Source: Bradyrhizobium erythrophlei
GTDB lineage: Bacteria; Pseudomonadota; Alphaproteobacteria; Rhizobiales; Xanthobacteraceae
Direction: 5' to 3'
DNA: 64,000 nucleotides
NCBI RefSeq assembly: GCF_900129505.1
Contig: NZ_LT670818.1
Span: 310,001-374,000, forward strand
Part shown: positions 35,792 to 44,505 of the stretch, in pieces
Numbering within the stretch: the first letter of the stretch is position 1
How the letters are laid out: every line of letters begins with the position of its first letter
Notes under the pieces: model-generated
What the model was told of the DNA's origin: nothing
What the model saw: only the letters and a program-made list of their open reading frames with translations
Databases searched by the model: none
Made by a program: the position numbers and the translations under genes

Positions 35792-37429
35792 TCAGCCGAA
35801 CTGGTTCATCGTGTTGTGAGCGCCGCCCGCCTTCAGAGCGGCTTCACCGGCGAAATATTCCTTGTGAACGTCGCCGATATCGGAGCCGGCCATGTTCTGA
35901 TGCTTGACGCAGGCGATACCCTGACGGATCTCCTGGCGCTGAACATTCTTCACATAGCCCAGCATGCCCTGCTCGCCGAAATACTCCCTCGCGAGATTAT
36001 CAGTCGACAGAGCTGCCGTGTGATAGGTCGGCAACGTGATCAGATGGTGGAAGATGCCGGCACGCTTTGCTGAATCGGCCTGGAAGGTGCGGATGCGCTC
36101 GTCGGCTTCAATGGCCAGCGGCGTATCGTCGTATTCCGGCTTCATCAGGTCGGCTCGATTGTACTTGCTGACATCCTTGCCGGCTTCCTTCATCGCGTCG
36201 TACACCTGCCAACGGAAGTTGAGCGTCCAGTTGAACGATGGCGAGTTGTTGTAGGCCAGCTTCGCGTTCGGAATCACCTCGCGAATGCGGTCAACCATCC
36301 TGGCGATCTGCTCGATATTCGGCTTCTCGGTCTCGATCCACAGCAGGTCGGCACCGTTCTGCAGCGAGGTGATGCAGTCGAGCACGCAGCGATCTTCGCC
36401 AGTGCCGGCACGGAACTGATAGAGGTTGCTGGCAAGCCGCTTCGGACGCATCATCTTGCCATTGCGGTTGATGATGACATCGCCATTCCTGGCGTTGGCG
36501 GCTGTCACTTCCTCGCAATCCAGGAAGCTGTTGTACTGATCGCCGAGGTCGCCGGGCTTGTGGCTCACAGCGATCTGCTGCGTGAGGCCGGCACCGAGCG
36601 AGTCGGTGCGGGTCACGACGATGCCGTCCTCGACACCTAGTTCGAGGAAAGCATGACGGCAGGCCCGGATCTTCGCCAGGAACACCTCGTGCGGCACGGT
36701 CACCTTGCCGTCCTGGTGGCCGCACTGCTTTTCGTCGGAGACCTGATTCTCGATCTGCAGGGCACACGCACCTGCCTCGATCATCTTCTTGGCGAGCAGG
36801 TAGGTTGCCTCGGCGTTACCAAAACCAGCGTCGATGTCGGCGATGACGGGCACGACATGGGTCTGGAAGTTGTCGATCTTTTCGATCAGCGCCTTTTCCT
36901 TCGCCTTGTCGCCTTCCTTGCGGGCCGCGTCGAGCGCGCGGAAGACATCGTTGAGCTCACGGGAATCCGCCTGACGCAGGAAGGTGTAGAGCTCTTCGAT
37001 CAGGGCCGGCACCGAGGTCTTCTCGTGCATCGACTGATCAGGAAGCGGTCCGAACTCGGAGCGAAGTGCTGCGATCATCCAGCCGGAGAGATACAGATAG
37101 CGGCGATCGGTCGTACCGAAATGCTTCTTGACTGAAATCAGCTTCTGCTGCGCGATGAAGCCATGCCAGCAACCGAGCGACTGGGTGTACTTGGTGGGAT
37201 CGCCATCATAGGCCGCCATGTCGTTGCGCATCAGCGCCGCGGTGTACCGGGCGACGTCCAGGCCGGTCTTGAAGCGGTTCTGCAGACGCATGCGCGCCAC
37301 GGCTTCGGCGGTGACGCCGTCCCAGGTCGGCTTCGTCTTGAGGAGCGCCTCGGCAGCTCCAATTTCGCTCAGATAGGCAGCCGGTCCCTGGATAGCCGGG
37401 TCACTGATCCCGCGTGGCTGGTAGTTCAT
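35792..37429 (-). CDS. aceA: Isocitrate lyase
   Basis: Glyoxylate-bypass enzyme splitting isocitrate into glyoxylate and succinate. The 545-residue product is the long isoform found in many alphaproteobacteria. The catalytic loop is KQCGH (SDEKQCGHQDGKV), where the classical lyase has KKCGH; the Cys and His are kept. Other blocks are VIADIDAGFGN and TLPTYHTAALSTDNLAREYFG. The ATG at 37429 (MNYQPRGISDPAI) is preferred over one 15 codons upstream. A RamB-like regulator is transcribed away from it across a 270-base AT-rich gap, a typical arrangement for regulation by acetate or fatty acids. Confidence 0.93.
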   Translation of the reverse strand: MNYQPRGISDPAIQGPAAYLSEIGAAEALLKTKPTWDGVTAEAVARMRLQNRFKTGLDVARYTAALMRNDMAAYDGDPTKYTQSLGCWHGFIAQQKLISVKKHFGTTDRRYLYLSGWMIAALRSEFGPLPDQSMHEKTSVPALIEELYTFLRQADSRELNDVFRALDAARKEGDKAKEKALIEKIDNFQTHVVPVIADIDAGFGNAEATYLLAKKMIEAGACALQIENQVSDEKQCGHQDGKVTVPHEVFLAKIRACRHAFLELGVEDGIVVTRTDSLGAGLTQQIAVSHKPGDLGDQYNSFLDCEEVTAANARNGDVIINRNGKMMRPKRLASNLYQFRAGTGEDRCVLDCITSLQNGADLLWIETEKPNIEQIARMVDRIREVIPNAKLAYNNSPSFNWTLNFRWQVYDAMKEAGKDVSKYNRADLMKPEYDDTPLAIEADERIRTFQADSAKRAGIFHHLITLPTYHTAALSTDNLAREYFGEQGMLGYVKNVQRQEIRQGIACVKHQNMAGSDIGDVHKEYFAGEAALKAGGAHNTMNQFG

Positions 37430-37604
37430 GTGTTGATCCTTCGCTCTTATCTCTCGACATTCGTGACAGTGCATTGCGAAACGTGATGGGAGCTAAACGC
37501 TAAATCTCCCAATTCGGCTAGGCATCTTGTTTTCTAATGATGATGTCATGTAACATATAAACTTGTCATAGAAGTCATATTGTAATAATTGTCACAACTG
37601 ACTA
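37430..37604. promoter_or_regulatory. AT-rich divergent control region between aceA and the RamB-like regulator
   Basis: About 175 bases that are clearly richer in A+T than the flanks. GTCA-containing repeats occur within 65 bases (gatgtcatg, cttgtcatag, aagtcatat, attgtcacaa), and gggag/ctccc arms flank a ctaaacgctaaat direct repeat (37489-37510). These could be operator half-sites for the divergent regulator. No known consensus was matched with confidence. Confidence 0.4.
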
Positions 37605-37680
37605 GTCATTCCGGGGCGTGCGAAGCACGAACCCGGAATCTCGAGGTTCCGGATCGCCGCTCCGCGGCGTCCGGAACGAC
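37605..37680. repeat. Intergenic palindromic repeat, family A (short version)
   Basis: gtcattccggggcgtgcgaagcacgaacccgg to cggcgtccggaacgac. It lies between the AT-rich control region and the regulator start, so it is inside the regulator leader. Confidence 0.7.
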
Positions 37681-37702
37681 CACAATGATCAGCGAGGCTG
37701 CC

Positions 37703-39148
37703 ATGGCCACCGATTCCGGAAAGAAGCTGTTCGTGGGGCCCCGATTCCGGCGGATCCGCCAGCAACTGGGCCTGTCGCAGACCCAGATCGCCGAGGGGCT
37801 CGGCATTTCGCCCTCCTATATCAACCTGATCGAGCGCAACCAGCGGCCGGTGACGGCGCAGATCCTGCTGCGGCTGGCGGAAACCTATGACCTCGATTTG
37901 CGCGACCTCGCCACCGCCGACGAGGACCGCTTCTTCGCCGAACTCAACGAGATTTTCTCCGATCCCCTGTTCCGGCAGATCGACCTGCCGAAACAGGAAC
38001 TGCGCGACCTCGCCGAGCTCTGCCCCGGCGTGACGCACTCGCTGCAGAGATTGTACGCCGCCTATACCGAGGCCCGCCGCGGCGAGACCATGGCGGCCGC
38101 GCAATTCGCCGACCGCGAGGAAGGCGCGCGCTTCGAGGCCAACCCGATCGAGCGCGTGCGCGATCTGATCGAGGCCAACCGCAATTATTTCCCCGAGCTC
38201 GAACAGGCCGCCGAAAGCCTGCGCGACGAATTGAACGCGCCGGCCGAAGGGCTGTATGCCGCGCTCGCCACGCGGCTGCGCGAAAAACATTCCATCGTCA
38301 CCCGCATCATGCCGGTCGATGTAATGCGCGAGACGCTGCGCCGCTTCGATCGCCATCGCCGGCAACTTTTAATCTCGGAACTGGTGGACGGCCCCGGCCG
38401 GGCGTTCCAGCTCGCCTTCCAGATTGGCCTGGCCGAATGCGGCAGCAGCTTCGAGACCATCATCAACCGCGCCGGCCCGCTCGACGACACCCCGAGGCGG
38501 CTCTACCGGATTACGCTCGCCAATTATTTCGCCGCCGCCGCGATGATGTCCTACCAGCAGTTCCACACGGCGGCGGAAAGCCTGAGCTACGATGTCCATG
38601 TGCTGGCGCAACGTTTCAATGCCGGCTTCGAGCAGGTCTGCCACCGCCTCACCACGCTGCAGCGGCCGAACGCGCGCGGCGTGCCGTTCTTCCTGCTGCG
38701 CGTCGACAATGCCGGCAATGTTTCAAAACGGTTTTCCTCCGGCACGTTTCCGTTTTCGAAATTCGGCGGCACCTGTCCGCTGTGGAACGTGCATTCGACC
38801 TTCGACACGCCGGACCGGCTGCTCAAGCAGGTGATCGAACTGCCCGACGGCGTCAGGTTTTTTTCCATCGCGCAGATGGTGCGCCGCCCGGTGGCGCCGC
38901 ACCCGCAGCCGCAGCCGCGGTTTGCCATCGGGCTCGGTTGCGAAATCCGCCATGCCTCGCGCCTGATCTATGCGTCCGGAATGGATCTGGAGAAAGCCGA
39001 GGGCACCCCGATCGGCGTCAACTGCCGGCTCTGCGAACGCGAGAACTGCAGCCAGCGCGCCGAACCGCCGATCACGCGCACGCTGATCCTGGACGAGAAC
39101 ACAAGAAGGGTGAGCTCGTTTTCGTTTTCCAATGCAAGGGAGTTGTGA
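37703..39148 (+). CDS. RamB-like short-chain fatty acyl regulator (XRE HTH)
   Basis: A 481-residue regulator. The N-terminal helix-turn-helix (RFRRIRQQLGLSQTQIAEGLGISPSYINLIERNQRPVTAQILLRLA, residues 11-57) is XRE type. A long helical part follows with the IrrE-like and ScfRs (short-chain fatty acyl sensor) domains, ending in CRLCERENCSQRAEPP, four cysteines as in the family. Relatives repress or activate isocitrate lyase and propionate genes. The start at 37703 has GAGG five bases upstream, and 37685 would add six residues. It is divergent from aceA. Confidence 0.88.
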   Translation: MATDSGKKLFVGPRFRRIRQQLGLSQTQIAEGLGISPSYINLIERNQRPVTAQILLRLAETYDLDLRDLATADEDRFFAELNEIFSDPLFRQIDLPKQELRDLAELCPGVTHSLQRLYAAYTEARRGETMAAAQFADREEGARFEANPIERVRDLIEANRNYFPELEQAAESLRDELNAPAEGLYAALATRLREKHSIVTRIMPVDVMRETLRRFDRHRRQLLISELVDGPGRAFQLAFQIGLAECGSSFETIINRAGPLDDTPRRLYRITLANYFAAAAMMSYQQFHTAAESLSYDVHVLAQRFNAGFEQVCHRLTTLQRPNARGVPFFLLRVDNAGNVSKRFSSGTFPFSKFGGTCPLWNVHSTFDTPDRLLKQVIELPDGVRFFSIAQMVRRPVAPHPQPQPRFAIGLGCEIRHASRLIYASGMDLEKAEGTPIGVNCRLCERENCSQRAEPPITRTLILDENTRRVSSFSFSNAREL

Positions 39149-39203
39149 GCGCGGCGGCGGTCGCAGAGTAGGCGGTTGTGAGGATGCATCATCATCAATG
39201 GTC

Positions 39204-39340
39204 GTCGTACCCCGCGCATGCGGGGTATCCAGTACGCCGCGGCCTCTCGATTCCATCATCGGCGTCTCTGGAATACTGCATCGCCCGCCGGAGCCTGTCG
39301 TCCGGCCGGCCAAGGGCCAGACCGGATAGCGGGCGATGAC
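39204..39340. repeat. Intergenic palindromic repeat, family D (CCCCGCGGGGTATCCAGTA type)
   Basis: gtcgtaccccgcgcatgcggggtatccagtacgccgcggcctctcg, then cgcccgccggagcctgtcgtccggc and gggcgatgac. Related copies are at 60893-61027, 62827-62924 and 63073-63173. Confidence 0.75.
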
Positions 39341-39893
39341 AGCTGAAAGTGTGGCGCGCTCTTCCCGCGGCCTCCAGACGTGCGTTTAACTCTCGCGGCG
39401 CGGTGCGCCCGAGGTTTGCATTTGTCTCTCGCCCCAAAGAGGGCGTGGGGAATGCCGGGTGCCAGCGCACCCGCAGCCGCGCGTGTAGTGTAGTAAGCAC
39501 GCGCGTTAGTCACCACGGTCGCGCCGAGACACCCGGCATTCCCGCACGCAATGGTTTTAACGGCTTCCTTCGTACTCTCCCCGGTGATCGGGCTTTTTTG
39601 TCACCGTCACTTCACGGATAACTCCGCAAAGCTTGACGCCGGCGTCGAGGCGTCAGGACCACACGACTTCTCCGTCCGCAAGAAAAGCGCTTTCGTCAGA
39701 AGCGCTCCTCGCGTCCACCGCATCCCGTCCCAACGTTCGTGACGATGGCCAACGCCCCTCTCTGAAGGACAGGACGGCGGGAGTTATAAAGGTGATTTGG
39801 GTGTTCTGAAAATCAGAATATTTTTGCAAAAGGGGCTGGACAGAGGCTGTCGAAAAACACGAAGTGATTTGCCCGTCGGGCCGCGTCTCTCTC
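39341..39893. repeat. Long gene-free stretch, probable multi-copy intergenic element
   Basis: About 550 bases without a credible gene. It includes the stretch gaatgccgggtgccagcgcacccgcagccgcgcgtg, a matching inverted stretch cgagacacccggcattcccgc about 50 bases on, and ccccggtgatcgggcttttttg, a weak hairpin plus T-run (39580-39601). The short ORFs across it look like the spurious ORFs called on repeated DNA in Bradyrhizobiaceae. The IS3 element was inserted at its right edge. Copy number elsewhere cannot be checked here. Confidence 0.5.
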
Positions 39894-39952
39894 TGAACCT
39901 CCTCCGAATTGATGGACACCTGTAGTAGGCTCGTGGAGCTAGGAGGTGTCGG

Positions 39953-40273
39953 ATGGAAGCACGTCAACGCCGGTCGTTTACGGACGACTACAAGCGGCAA
40001 GCGGTCGATCTGGTGGCGTCGAGCGGCCGCTCGATCGGATCGGTGGCCAAGGAGCTTGGCCTGCGCGATTCCGTACTCCGGCGCTGGGTGGAGCAGCGTG
40101 GGGCCGGGCTGGAGCCGACGGCGGCGGCGCGGCGCCCCACAACGCAGGCGACGCTGCCGTCGGCGGACCACGCGGCGGAGATCGCTCGTTTGCAGCGAGA
40201 GAACGAGCGGCTGCGCATGGAGCGCGACATTTTAAAAAAGTCGATCGCGATCTTTGCTGGGACGCGGACATGA
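39953..40273 (+). CDS. IS3-family transposase OrfA
   Basis: A 106-residue protein: N-terminal helix-turn-helix (SFTDDYKRQAVDLVASSGRSIGSVAKELGLRDSVLRRWVEQ), then a leucine-zipper segment (EIARLQRENERLRMERDILKK). The slippery stretch tttaaaaaag at its end (A-AAA-AAG in the zero frame, near 40234) would let ribosomes slip by minus one into orfB, giving the fusion transposase. OrfA alone normally acts as a binding regulator. Its stop overlaps the orfB ATG (ATGA). Confidence 0.92.
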   Translation: MEARQRRSFTDDYKRQAVDLVASSGRSIGSVAKELGLRDSVLRRWVEQRGAGLEPTAAARRPTTQATLPSADHAAEIARLQRENERLRMERDILKKSIAIFAGTRT

Positions 40274-41130
40274 GATTCCGCTTCATCGAAGATCGCCGCG
40301 CTGACTACCCGGTGACGATCCTGTGCGAGGTACTCGGAGTCTCGCCGGCCGGTTATTATGCCTGGCGCGCGCGCCCGGAGAGCCGGCGATCCATAGCCAA
40401 TCGTGCGCTCATCGACGACATCGAACGGGTCCACCGCGAGGCGTGCGGACGCTATGGCAGCCCGCGCATCCATGCCGAGCTGAGGGCCCAGGGCCGCGGG
40501 GCGAGCCGCGGTCGCATCGAGCGACTGATGCGCCGTCACGGGATCAGGGCCATCATGGCGCGGCCACGGCGGGTGGGCACCACCGACGGCCGTCACGACT
40601 TCCCGATCGCCCCGAACCTGCTCGAGCGGAACTTCAGCGCCGCCGCGCTGAACCAGATCTGGCTCGCCGACATCACTTATGTCGAGACTGTTCAGGGCTG
40701 GCTCTATCTGGCCACCGTCATGGACCTGTACAGCCGCAAGATCGTCGGCTGGGCGATGGCGGATCATTTGCGCGCCGACCTGCCATTGGCGGCTTTGCGG
40801 ATGGCAATCTCAGCGCAGCGGCCTAGTGCCGGCCTGATCCACCATTCCGATCGGGGCGTTCAATATGCCTCGGCGGAGTATCGCAAAATGGTGCAGTCCG
40901 CCGGCTTCAAGGCTTCGATGAGCCGTAAAGGCGACTGCTATGACAACGCCCCGATGGAGAGCTTCTTTCACACCCTCAAGACCGAGCTCGTCCATCACCG
41001 GCAGTATGCAACACGGGAGCAAGCCAGACGTGATATCTTCGCTTACATTGAAGGCTTCTACAATCGAACGCGGCGTCACTCGGCCATCGGATATATCAGC
41101 CCGATCGAGATGGAGCTAAAAGCAGCTTAA
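40270..41130 (+). CDS. IS3-family transposase OrfB (DDE integrase core)
   Basis: A 286-residue catalytic part. The HTH_21 region (HREACGRYGSPRIHAELRAQG) is followed by the rve core with the triad in WLADITYVET (Asp), HHSDRGVQYAS (Asp) and DNAPMESFFHTLKTEL (Glu), spaced as in IS3. The C-terminus YNRTRRHSAIGYISPIEME is family standard. The minus-one frame continues open upstream into orfA, as needed for the frameshifted OrfAB product. Confidence 0.93.
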   Translation: MRFRFIEDRRADYPVTILCEVLGVSPAGYYAWRARPESRRSIANRALIDDIERVHREACGRYGSPRIHAELRAQGRGASRGRIERLMRRHGIRAIMARPRRVGTTDGRHDFPIAPNLLERNFSAAALNQIWLADITYVETVQGWLYLATVMDLYSRKIVGWAMADHLRADLPLAALRMAISAQRPSAGLIHHSDRGVQYASAEYRKMVQSAGFKASMSRKGDCYDNAPMESFFHTLKTELVHHRQYATREQARRDIFAYIEGFYNRTRRHSAIGYISPIEMELKAA

Positions 41131-41158
41131 CCTTGTCCATTTTTTCGGGGGAAGATCA

Positions 41159-41350
41159 CTCACCGCTCTTCGCGGCGTCGAGACGAGCGAAGCTCGCTCT
41201 GAGAGGGTTGGGGTGAGGGGCTGCCTCCACAAGCTCGACTCGCTGAGAGTCCCCCTCACCCGCCCGGCTTCGCTGCGCTTCGCCGGGCGACCTCTCCCCG
41301 CATCCGCCTTCGCCCGAAGGCGGGCTTCGGCGGACAAGAGCGGGGCGAGG
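41159..41350. repeat. Intergenic repeat, family C, long form
   Basis: cgtcgagacgagcgaagctcgctctgagagggttggggtgagggg followed by ccccctcacccgcccggcttcgctgcgcttcgccgggcgacctctccccgc and gcggggcgagg. The same long form is at 61940-62090 with about the same order. It adjoins the IS3 right end, so the element was inserted at or beside the repeat. Confidence 0.8.
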
Positions 41351-41362
41351 TCCAGATCCGCG

Positions 41363-42178
41363 TCACTTGCCGGTGACGAACTGCAGCCAGGCGGCCTGCT
41401 GCGCCTTGTCGAGAGTCTTTCTTTCTTCGGCGAGTTCGCCGACGCGCTTGGCGGCGACGGCGGTTGCATGGTTCGCGATGTTGTAGCGGTCCACGGTGCG
41501 CTGAAACTGGAACACGAACTGGCCGTCGACGACCTTGTAGGCGCCGGCCTCCCCGGCTATGACGGCGACCAGGCTTTCGTAGGCGCGATAAAACTCGGCG
41601 CGCGCCGCCATCATGTTCGAGAACAAGGCGCTCCTCTCCGCATGCCGCTTGTCGACGATATCCAGAAGCCTGGTCAGCGTCTCTTCCCCCGCGTGCAGGG
41701 AGAGCGCGTATTTCTCGATCGCGTCGCGTTCGGTCTTGAGCAGCGCCGTGTAGCGCGGCATGAAGGCTGATGCATTGGCTTCCGCCGTTTTCAAATCGCG
41801 GCGAAGCGTCTCGAGATCGGGTCTGTTCAACGCGGCGAGATTGATGCCGGCTGGAATCGGCGGCTGCTCGACTTCACCGGATAATTTGTCGGCCGCCGCA
41901 TTGGTGTCAGTCGCTGCCCTGCCGGCCATCGCCACCAGCTGCAGGAATTTGTCGGAGGGATGCTGCCGCAGCGCCGCGTCGATTTGGGCGGGCTCGGTGA
42001 TGCCCTGCAAGGCGACCTGGCTTTCGCGGGCGGCGTTGCGTTCCAAAAGCCGGCCGAGATCGGCGAGGTACCAGGCCCCGAAGGAAAGCGCGACAAAGAC
42101 CACGAACAAGCACAGGAAGGCTATTCGAACGCGCCATCGTGCTTTCGGATCCGAAGGCACTGGCATCAGCACCAGCAT
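41363..42178 (-). CDS. Uncharacterised membrane-anchored protein
   Basis: A 271-residue protein. One N-terminal helix (RVRIAFLCLFVVFVALSFGAWYLA) is followed by about 230 mostly helical, charged residues (LERNAARESQVALQGI ... RRDLKTAEANASAFMPRYTALLKTERDAIEKYALSLHAGEETLTRLLDIV), likely a periplasmic coiled-coil region. The organisation is reminiscent of sensor or chemoreceptor periplasmic parts, but no signalling domain follows. I do not recognise the family. An ATG at 42166 is an alternative start. It ends 12 bases from the family C repeat. Confidence 0.7.
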   Translation of the reverse strand: MLVLMPVPSDPKARWRVRIAFLCLFVVFVALSFGAWYLADLGRLLERNAARESQVALQGITEPAQIDAALRQHPSDKFLQLVAMAGRAATDTNAAADKLSGEVEQPPIPAGINLAALNRPDLETLRRDLKTAEANASAFMPRYTALLKTERDAIEKYALSLHAGEETLTRLLDIVDKRHAERSALFSNMMAARAEFYRAYESLVAVIAGEAGAYKVVDGQFVFQFQRTVDRYNIANHATAVAAKRVGELAEERKTLDKAQQAAWLQFVTGK

Positions 42179-42262
42179 TGCGATACGCCCCTAAGCGGAA
42201 TGGGCCGGGAGCGAGTATAGATTGGTTCGCTCGGGCGGGAACGGGAAAAATTTGTCGGGAAA

Positions 42263-42391
42263 CGGGTCGCGCGAACGCGCGCCCGATGACAGGCTCCGCG
42301 AAGCAATCCATAGTGCGGCGAACCGTGAAAATGGTTGCTTCGTCGCTTCGCTCCCTTGCGCAAACGCTTCGCGTTTGTCGCAGGCAATGAC
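42263..42391. repeat. Intergenic palindromic repeat, family B, composite form
   Basis: cgcgcgaacgcgcgcccgatgac and gaagcaatccatagtgcggc, then gttgcttcgtcgcttcgctcccttgcgcaaacgcttcgcgtttgtcgcaggcaatgac. The right half is the reverse complement of the start of the copy at 55523-55632. The rest of the gap 42179-42496 holds the short leader of the next gene. Confidence 0.75.
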
Positions 42392-42496
42392 GGCGGGAAT
42401 CACCCTTTCCTCGGCTTTGACGCTGGAACACCGGGACCAAAATTGCCATGCTGGCTCACGGTCCAGCCCAAAGGCGTTCATCCAGGGAGAAACTTC

Positions 42497-43421
42497 ATGC
42501 GTATCGCGGTTATCGGCGCCGGCGGGGTCGGGGGTGGATTTGGCGCGGCGCTGGCGAAGGCGGGCGCCGATGTCACCTTCGTCGCGCGCGGCGCGCATCT
42601 CGCCGCCATGAAGGGCGTCGGCCTGAAGGTCACCGGCCCGCTCGGCGACACCCATCTGGTGCCGACGCAGGCGACCGACGATCCCGCAACGATCGGCAAG
42701 GTCGATATCGTGCTGTTCTGCGTCAAGCTGTGGGATGTCGAAAGCGCGGGCGAAGCGATCAAGCCGCTGATCGGCCCCCGGCACCGCGGTGATCCCGCTG
42801 CAGAACGGCATCGATGCCCATGAGCGGCTGATCCCGATCCTCGGGAAAAGTGCTGTCATGTGCGGCGTGGCGCAGATCTCGGCCTCGATCACGGCACCGG
42901 GCGTGATCACGCAGGTCGGTACCTTCATGCGCATGATCTTCGGCGAGCTCGACGGCAAGCGCAGCCAGCGCGCCGAGGATTTTCTGGCGCTGTGCCACAG
43001 GGGCGGCTTCCAGGCCACGTTAAGCGAAGCGATCATCACCGAGCTCTGGATGAAGTTCATCCTGCTCGCCACCAATGCCGGCATGACAGCGCTGGCGCGC
43101 CAGCCGATGGGCGCGTTGCGCGACGATCCCGATATCCGCCCCTACTTCGTTTCGGCCTGCCAGGAAACCACCAATGTCGGCCGTGCCAAAGGCATCGCGC
43201 TGCCGGCCGATGCACTCGAGAAAGTTCTCGAACTGGTCGGGCACATGCCGCCCGACATGAAGGCCTCGATGGCGCTCGACCTCGACCGCGGCAACCGGCT
43301 GGAGCTGCCCTGGCTGAGCGGCAAGGTCGCCGAACTCGGCCGCCAGCTCGGCGTGCCGACGCCGACGCACAGCATGATCTACGCGATGCTGAAGCCGTAT
43401 GCGATGGGGAGGAAGGGGTGA
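42497..43421 (+). pseudogene. Ketopantoate reductase-like gene (panE/apbA family), frameshifted
   Basis: The start MRIAVIGAGGVGGGFGAALAKAGADVTFVARGAHLAAMK (NADPH-binding GxGxxG) runs to PLIGP, after which a run of five C (42775-42779) shifts the frame. The remainder (GTAVIPLQNGIDAHERLIPILG ... WMKFILLATNAGMTALARQPMG ... NRLELPWLSGKVAELGRQLGVPTPTHSMIYAMLKP) continues in another frame to 43421. With four C the frame would be whole at about 308 residues. The enzyme reduces 2-dehydropantoate to pantoate in CoA synthesis, or acts on a similar ketoacid. RBS agggaga precedes the ATG. A sequencing error in the homopolymer is possible. Confidence 0.8.
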
Positions 43422-43656
43422 GCGGGGGTGAATATACGGATAGAAGAAGCGAACGTTAGATCAATTTGTAACAGGCAGGCTCGCCCTTGAGTAGTGACGT
43501 TCTGGAATCACCGCGATTCCGTTTTGCATAGCTTGGGTCGTCGTCCTTACACCTCTAAGATAGGTCCCGCGCATCGCGAGCGTGAGTGATCTGAGGAGCA
43601 CCCCATGAGGGCATCATTGCAGGAATTTATCCCGCAGACGCTAACAGGACGTGACA

Positions 43657-44496
43657 ATGCGTAAAGGCGCTCATCCTACTGACAGGCCTCAGCGGACCTC
43701 AGTCGTGCGCGTGTCTGATTGGGAGGAGTTCGAGAGAGTAGTGAAAACACTTGAAGACCTAACCAGAAAAGTTTGGGATGAAGTGTGGTTTCGGGGGCAG
43801 GCAAACGCGGAATGGCCACTTCACACAACGCTTGAGCGTCGGTCGCCGAATATCCGCTCTGTGAGCAAATATCTGAACTTGATCGGCGAGATTAAGCCGG
43901 CCATCGAAATTTTTACCGGCGCGGTATTCAGCATGCCGAAGCCGAACGAAATCGTGGAGATGTGCTATGAGTATGACCGCTTCGAATTTCAATTGAGAAG
44001 CTGCGCTGTCTATTTGGCGCACTTACGCCATTGCGGCTTCCCTTCTCCGATGTTGGACTGGTCGCACTCCCCGTACGTAGCAGCGTACTTTGCTTTCGCA
44101 CACGCCAAGCACGACGGCGACGTCGCCATTTACGCGTATCGGGAGCGGCCGGTAAATTTCAAGATCGGCGACAGCGACTTGCCTCAGATCATAACGTTCG
44201 GTCCCAACGTAAGGACGCATAAACGGCATTTCAGGCAGCAATCGCGGTACACCGCATGCGCAAGGTACGTAGACGGCGCGTGGTTATTCGAGTCGCACGA
44301 AAGCGTATTCGGGCTAAGCAACAACTTGGACCAGGATCGCCTTTGGAAGGTAATCATTCCTGCGAAAGAACGAATGAAGGTGTTGAGCGACTTGGATAAA
44401 TTCAATCTCAACGACTTCACGCTGTTCGATAGCGAAGAGTCGTTGCTCGAAATGCTGGCCATGCGCGTGATCGATATGCGAGAGGGACGACCATAA
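43657..44496 (+). CDS. FRG domain-containing protein
   Basis: A 279-residue protein with the FRG domain: VWFRGQANAEWPLHTTLERR (residues about 45-65) carries the defining WFRGQ, and SPMLDWSHSPYVAAYFAFAHA is the conserved hydrophobic block with the LDW and YFA motifs. The FRG domain is uncharacterised. Members are common in mobile and defence-linked regions. G+C is visibly lower than in the flanking core genes. The ATG at 43657 has AGGA seven bases upstream; a GTG two codons earlier is possible. A membrane protein gene follows after nine bases, so they are probably an operon. Biochemical activity is not shown by the sequence. Confidence 0.82.
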   Translation: MRKGAHPTDRPQRTSVVRVSDWEEFERVVKTLEDLTRKVWDEVWFRGQANAEWPLHTTLERRSPNIRSVSKYLNLIGEIKPAIEIFTGAVFSMPKPNEIVEMCYEYDRFEFQLRSCAVYLAHLRHCGFPSPMLDWSHSPYVAAYFAFAHAKHDGDVAIYAYRERPVNFKIGDSDLPQIITFGPNVRTHKRHFRQQSRYTACARYVDGAWLFESHESVFGLSNNLDQDRLWKVIIPAKERMKVLSDLDKFNLNDFTLFDSEESLLEMLAMRVIDMREGRP

Positions 44497-44505
44497 GTAG
44501 CAACC

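Larger units (their letters stand above)
39894..41158 (+). mobile_element. IS3-family insertion sequence, complete
   Basis: A 1265-base element. The ends tgaacctcctccgaattg and, on the other strand, tgatcttcccccgaaaaa begin terminal inverted repeats of 25 bases with 19 matches, both ending in atggaca. The flanks are ctc (39891-39893) and ctc (41159-41161), a 3-base target duplication as is normal for IS3. Inside are orfA and orfB in the minus-one arrangement with a slippery A-AAA-AAG. Both frames are open and the DDE residues are present, so the copy looks transposition-competent. It lies between the repeat stretch and a family C repeat. Confidence 0.93.

Noticed and set aside
39195..39621. 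Several 60-100 codon ORFs on both strands in the repeat-rich stretch
   Set aside because: They read through multi-copy intergenic DNA; no signals or conserved domains.
43441..43650. A possible regulatory site or direct repeat before the FRG gene
   Set aside because: Nothing above background palindromes was found in the 200-base leader.
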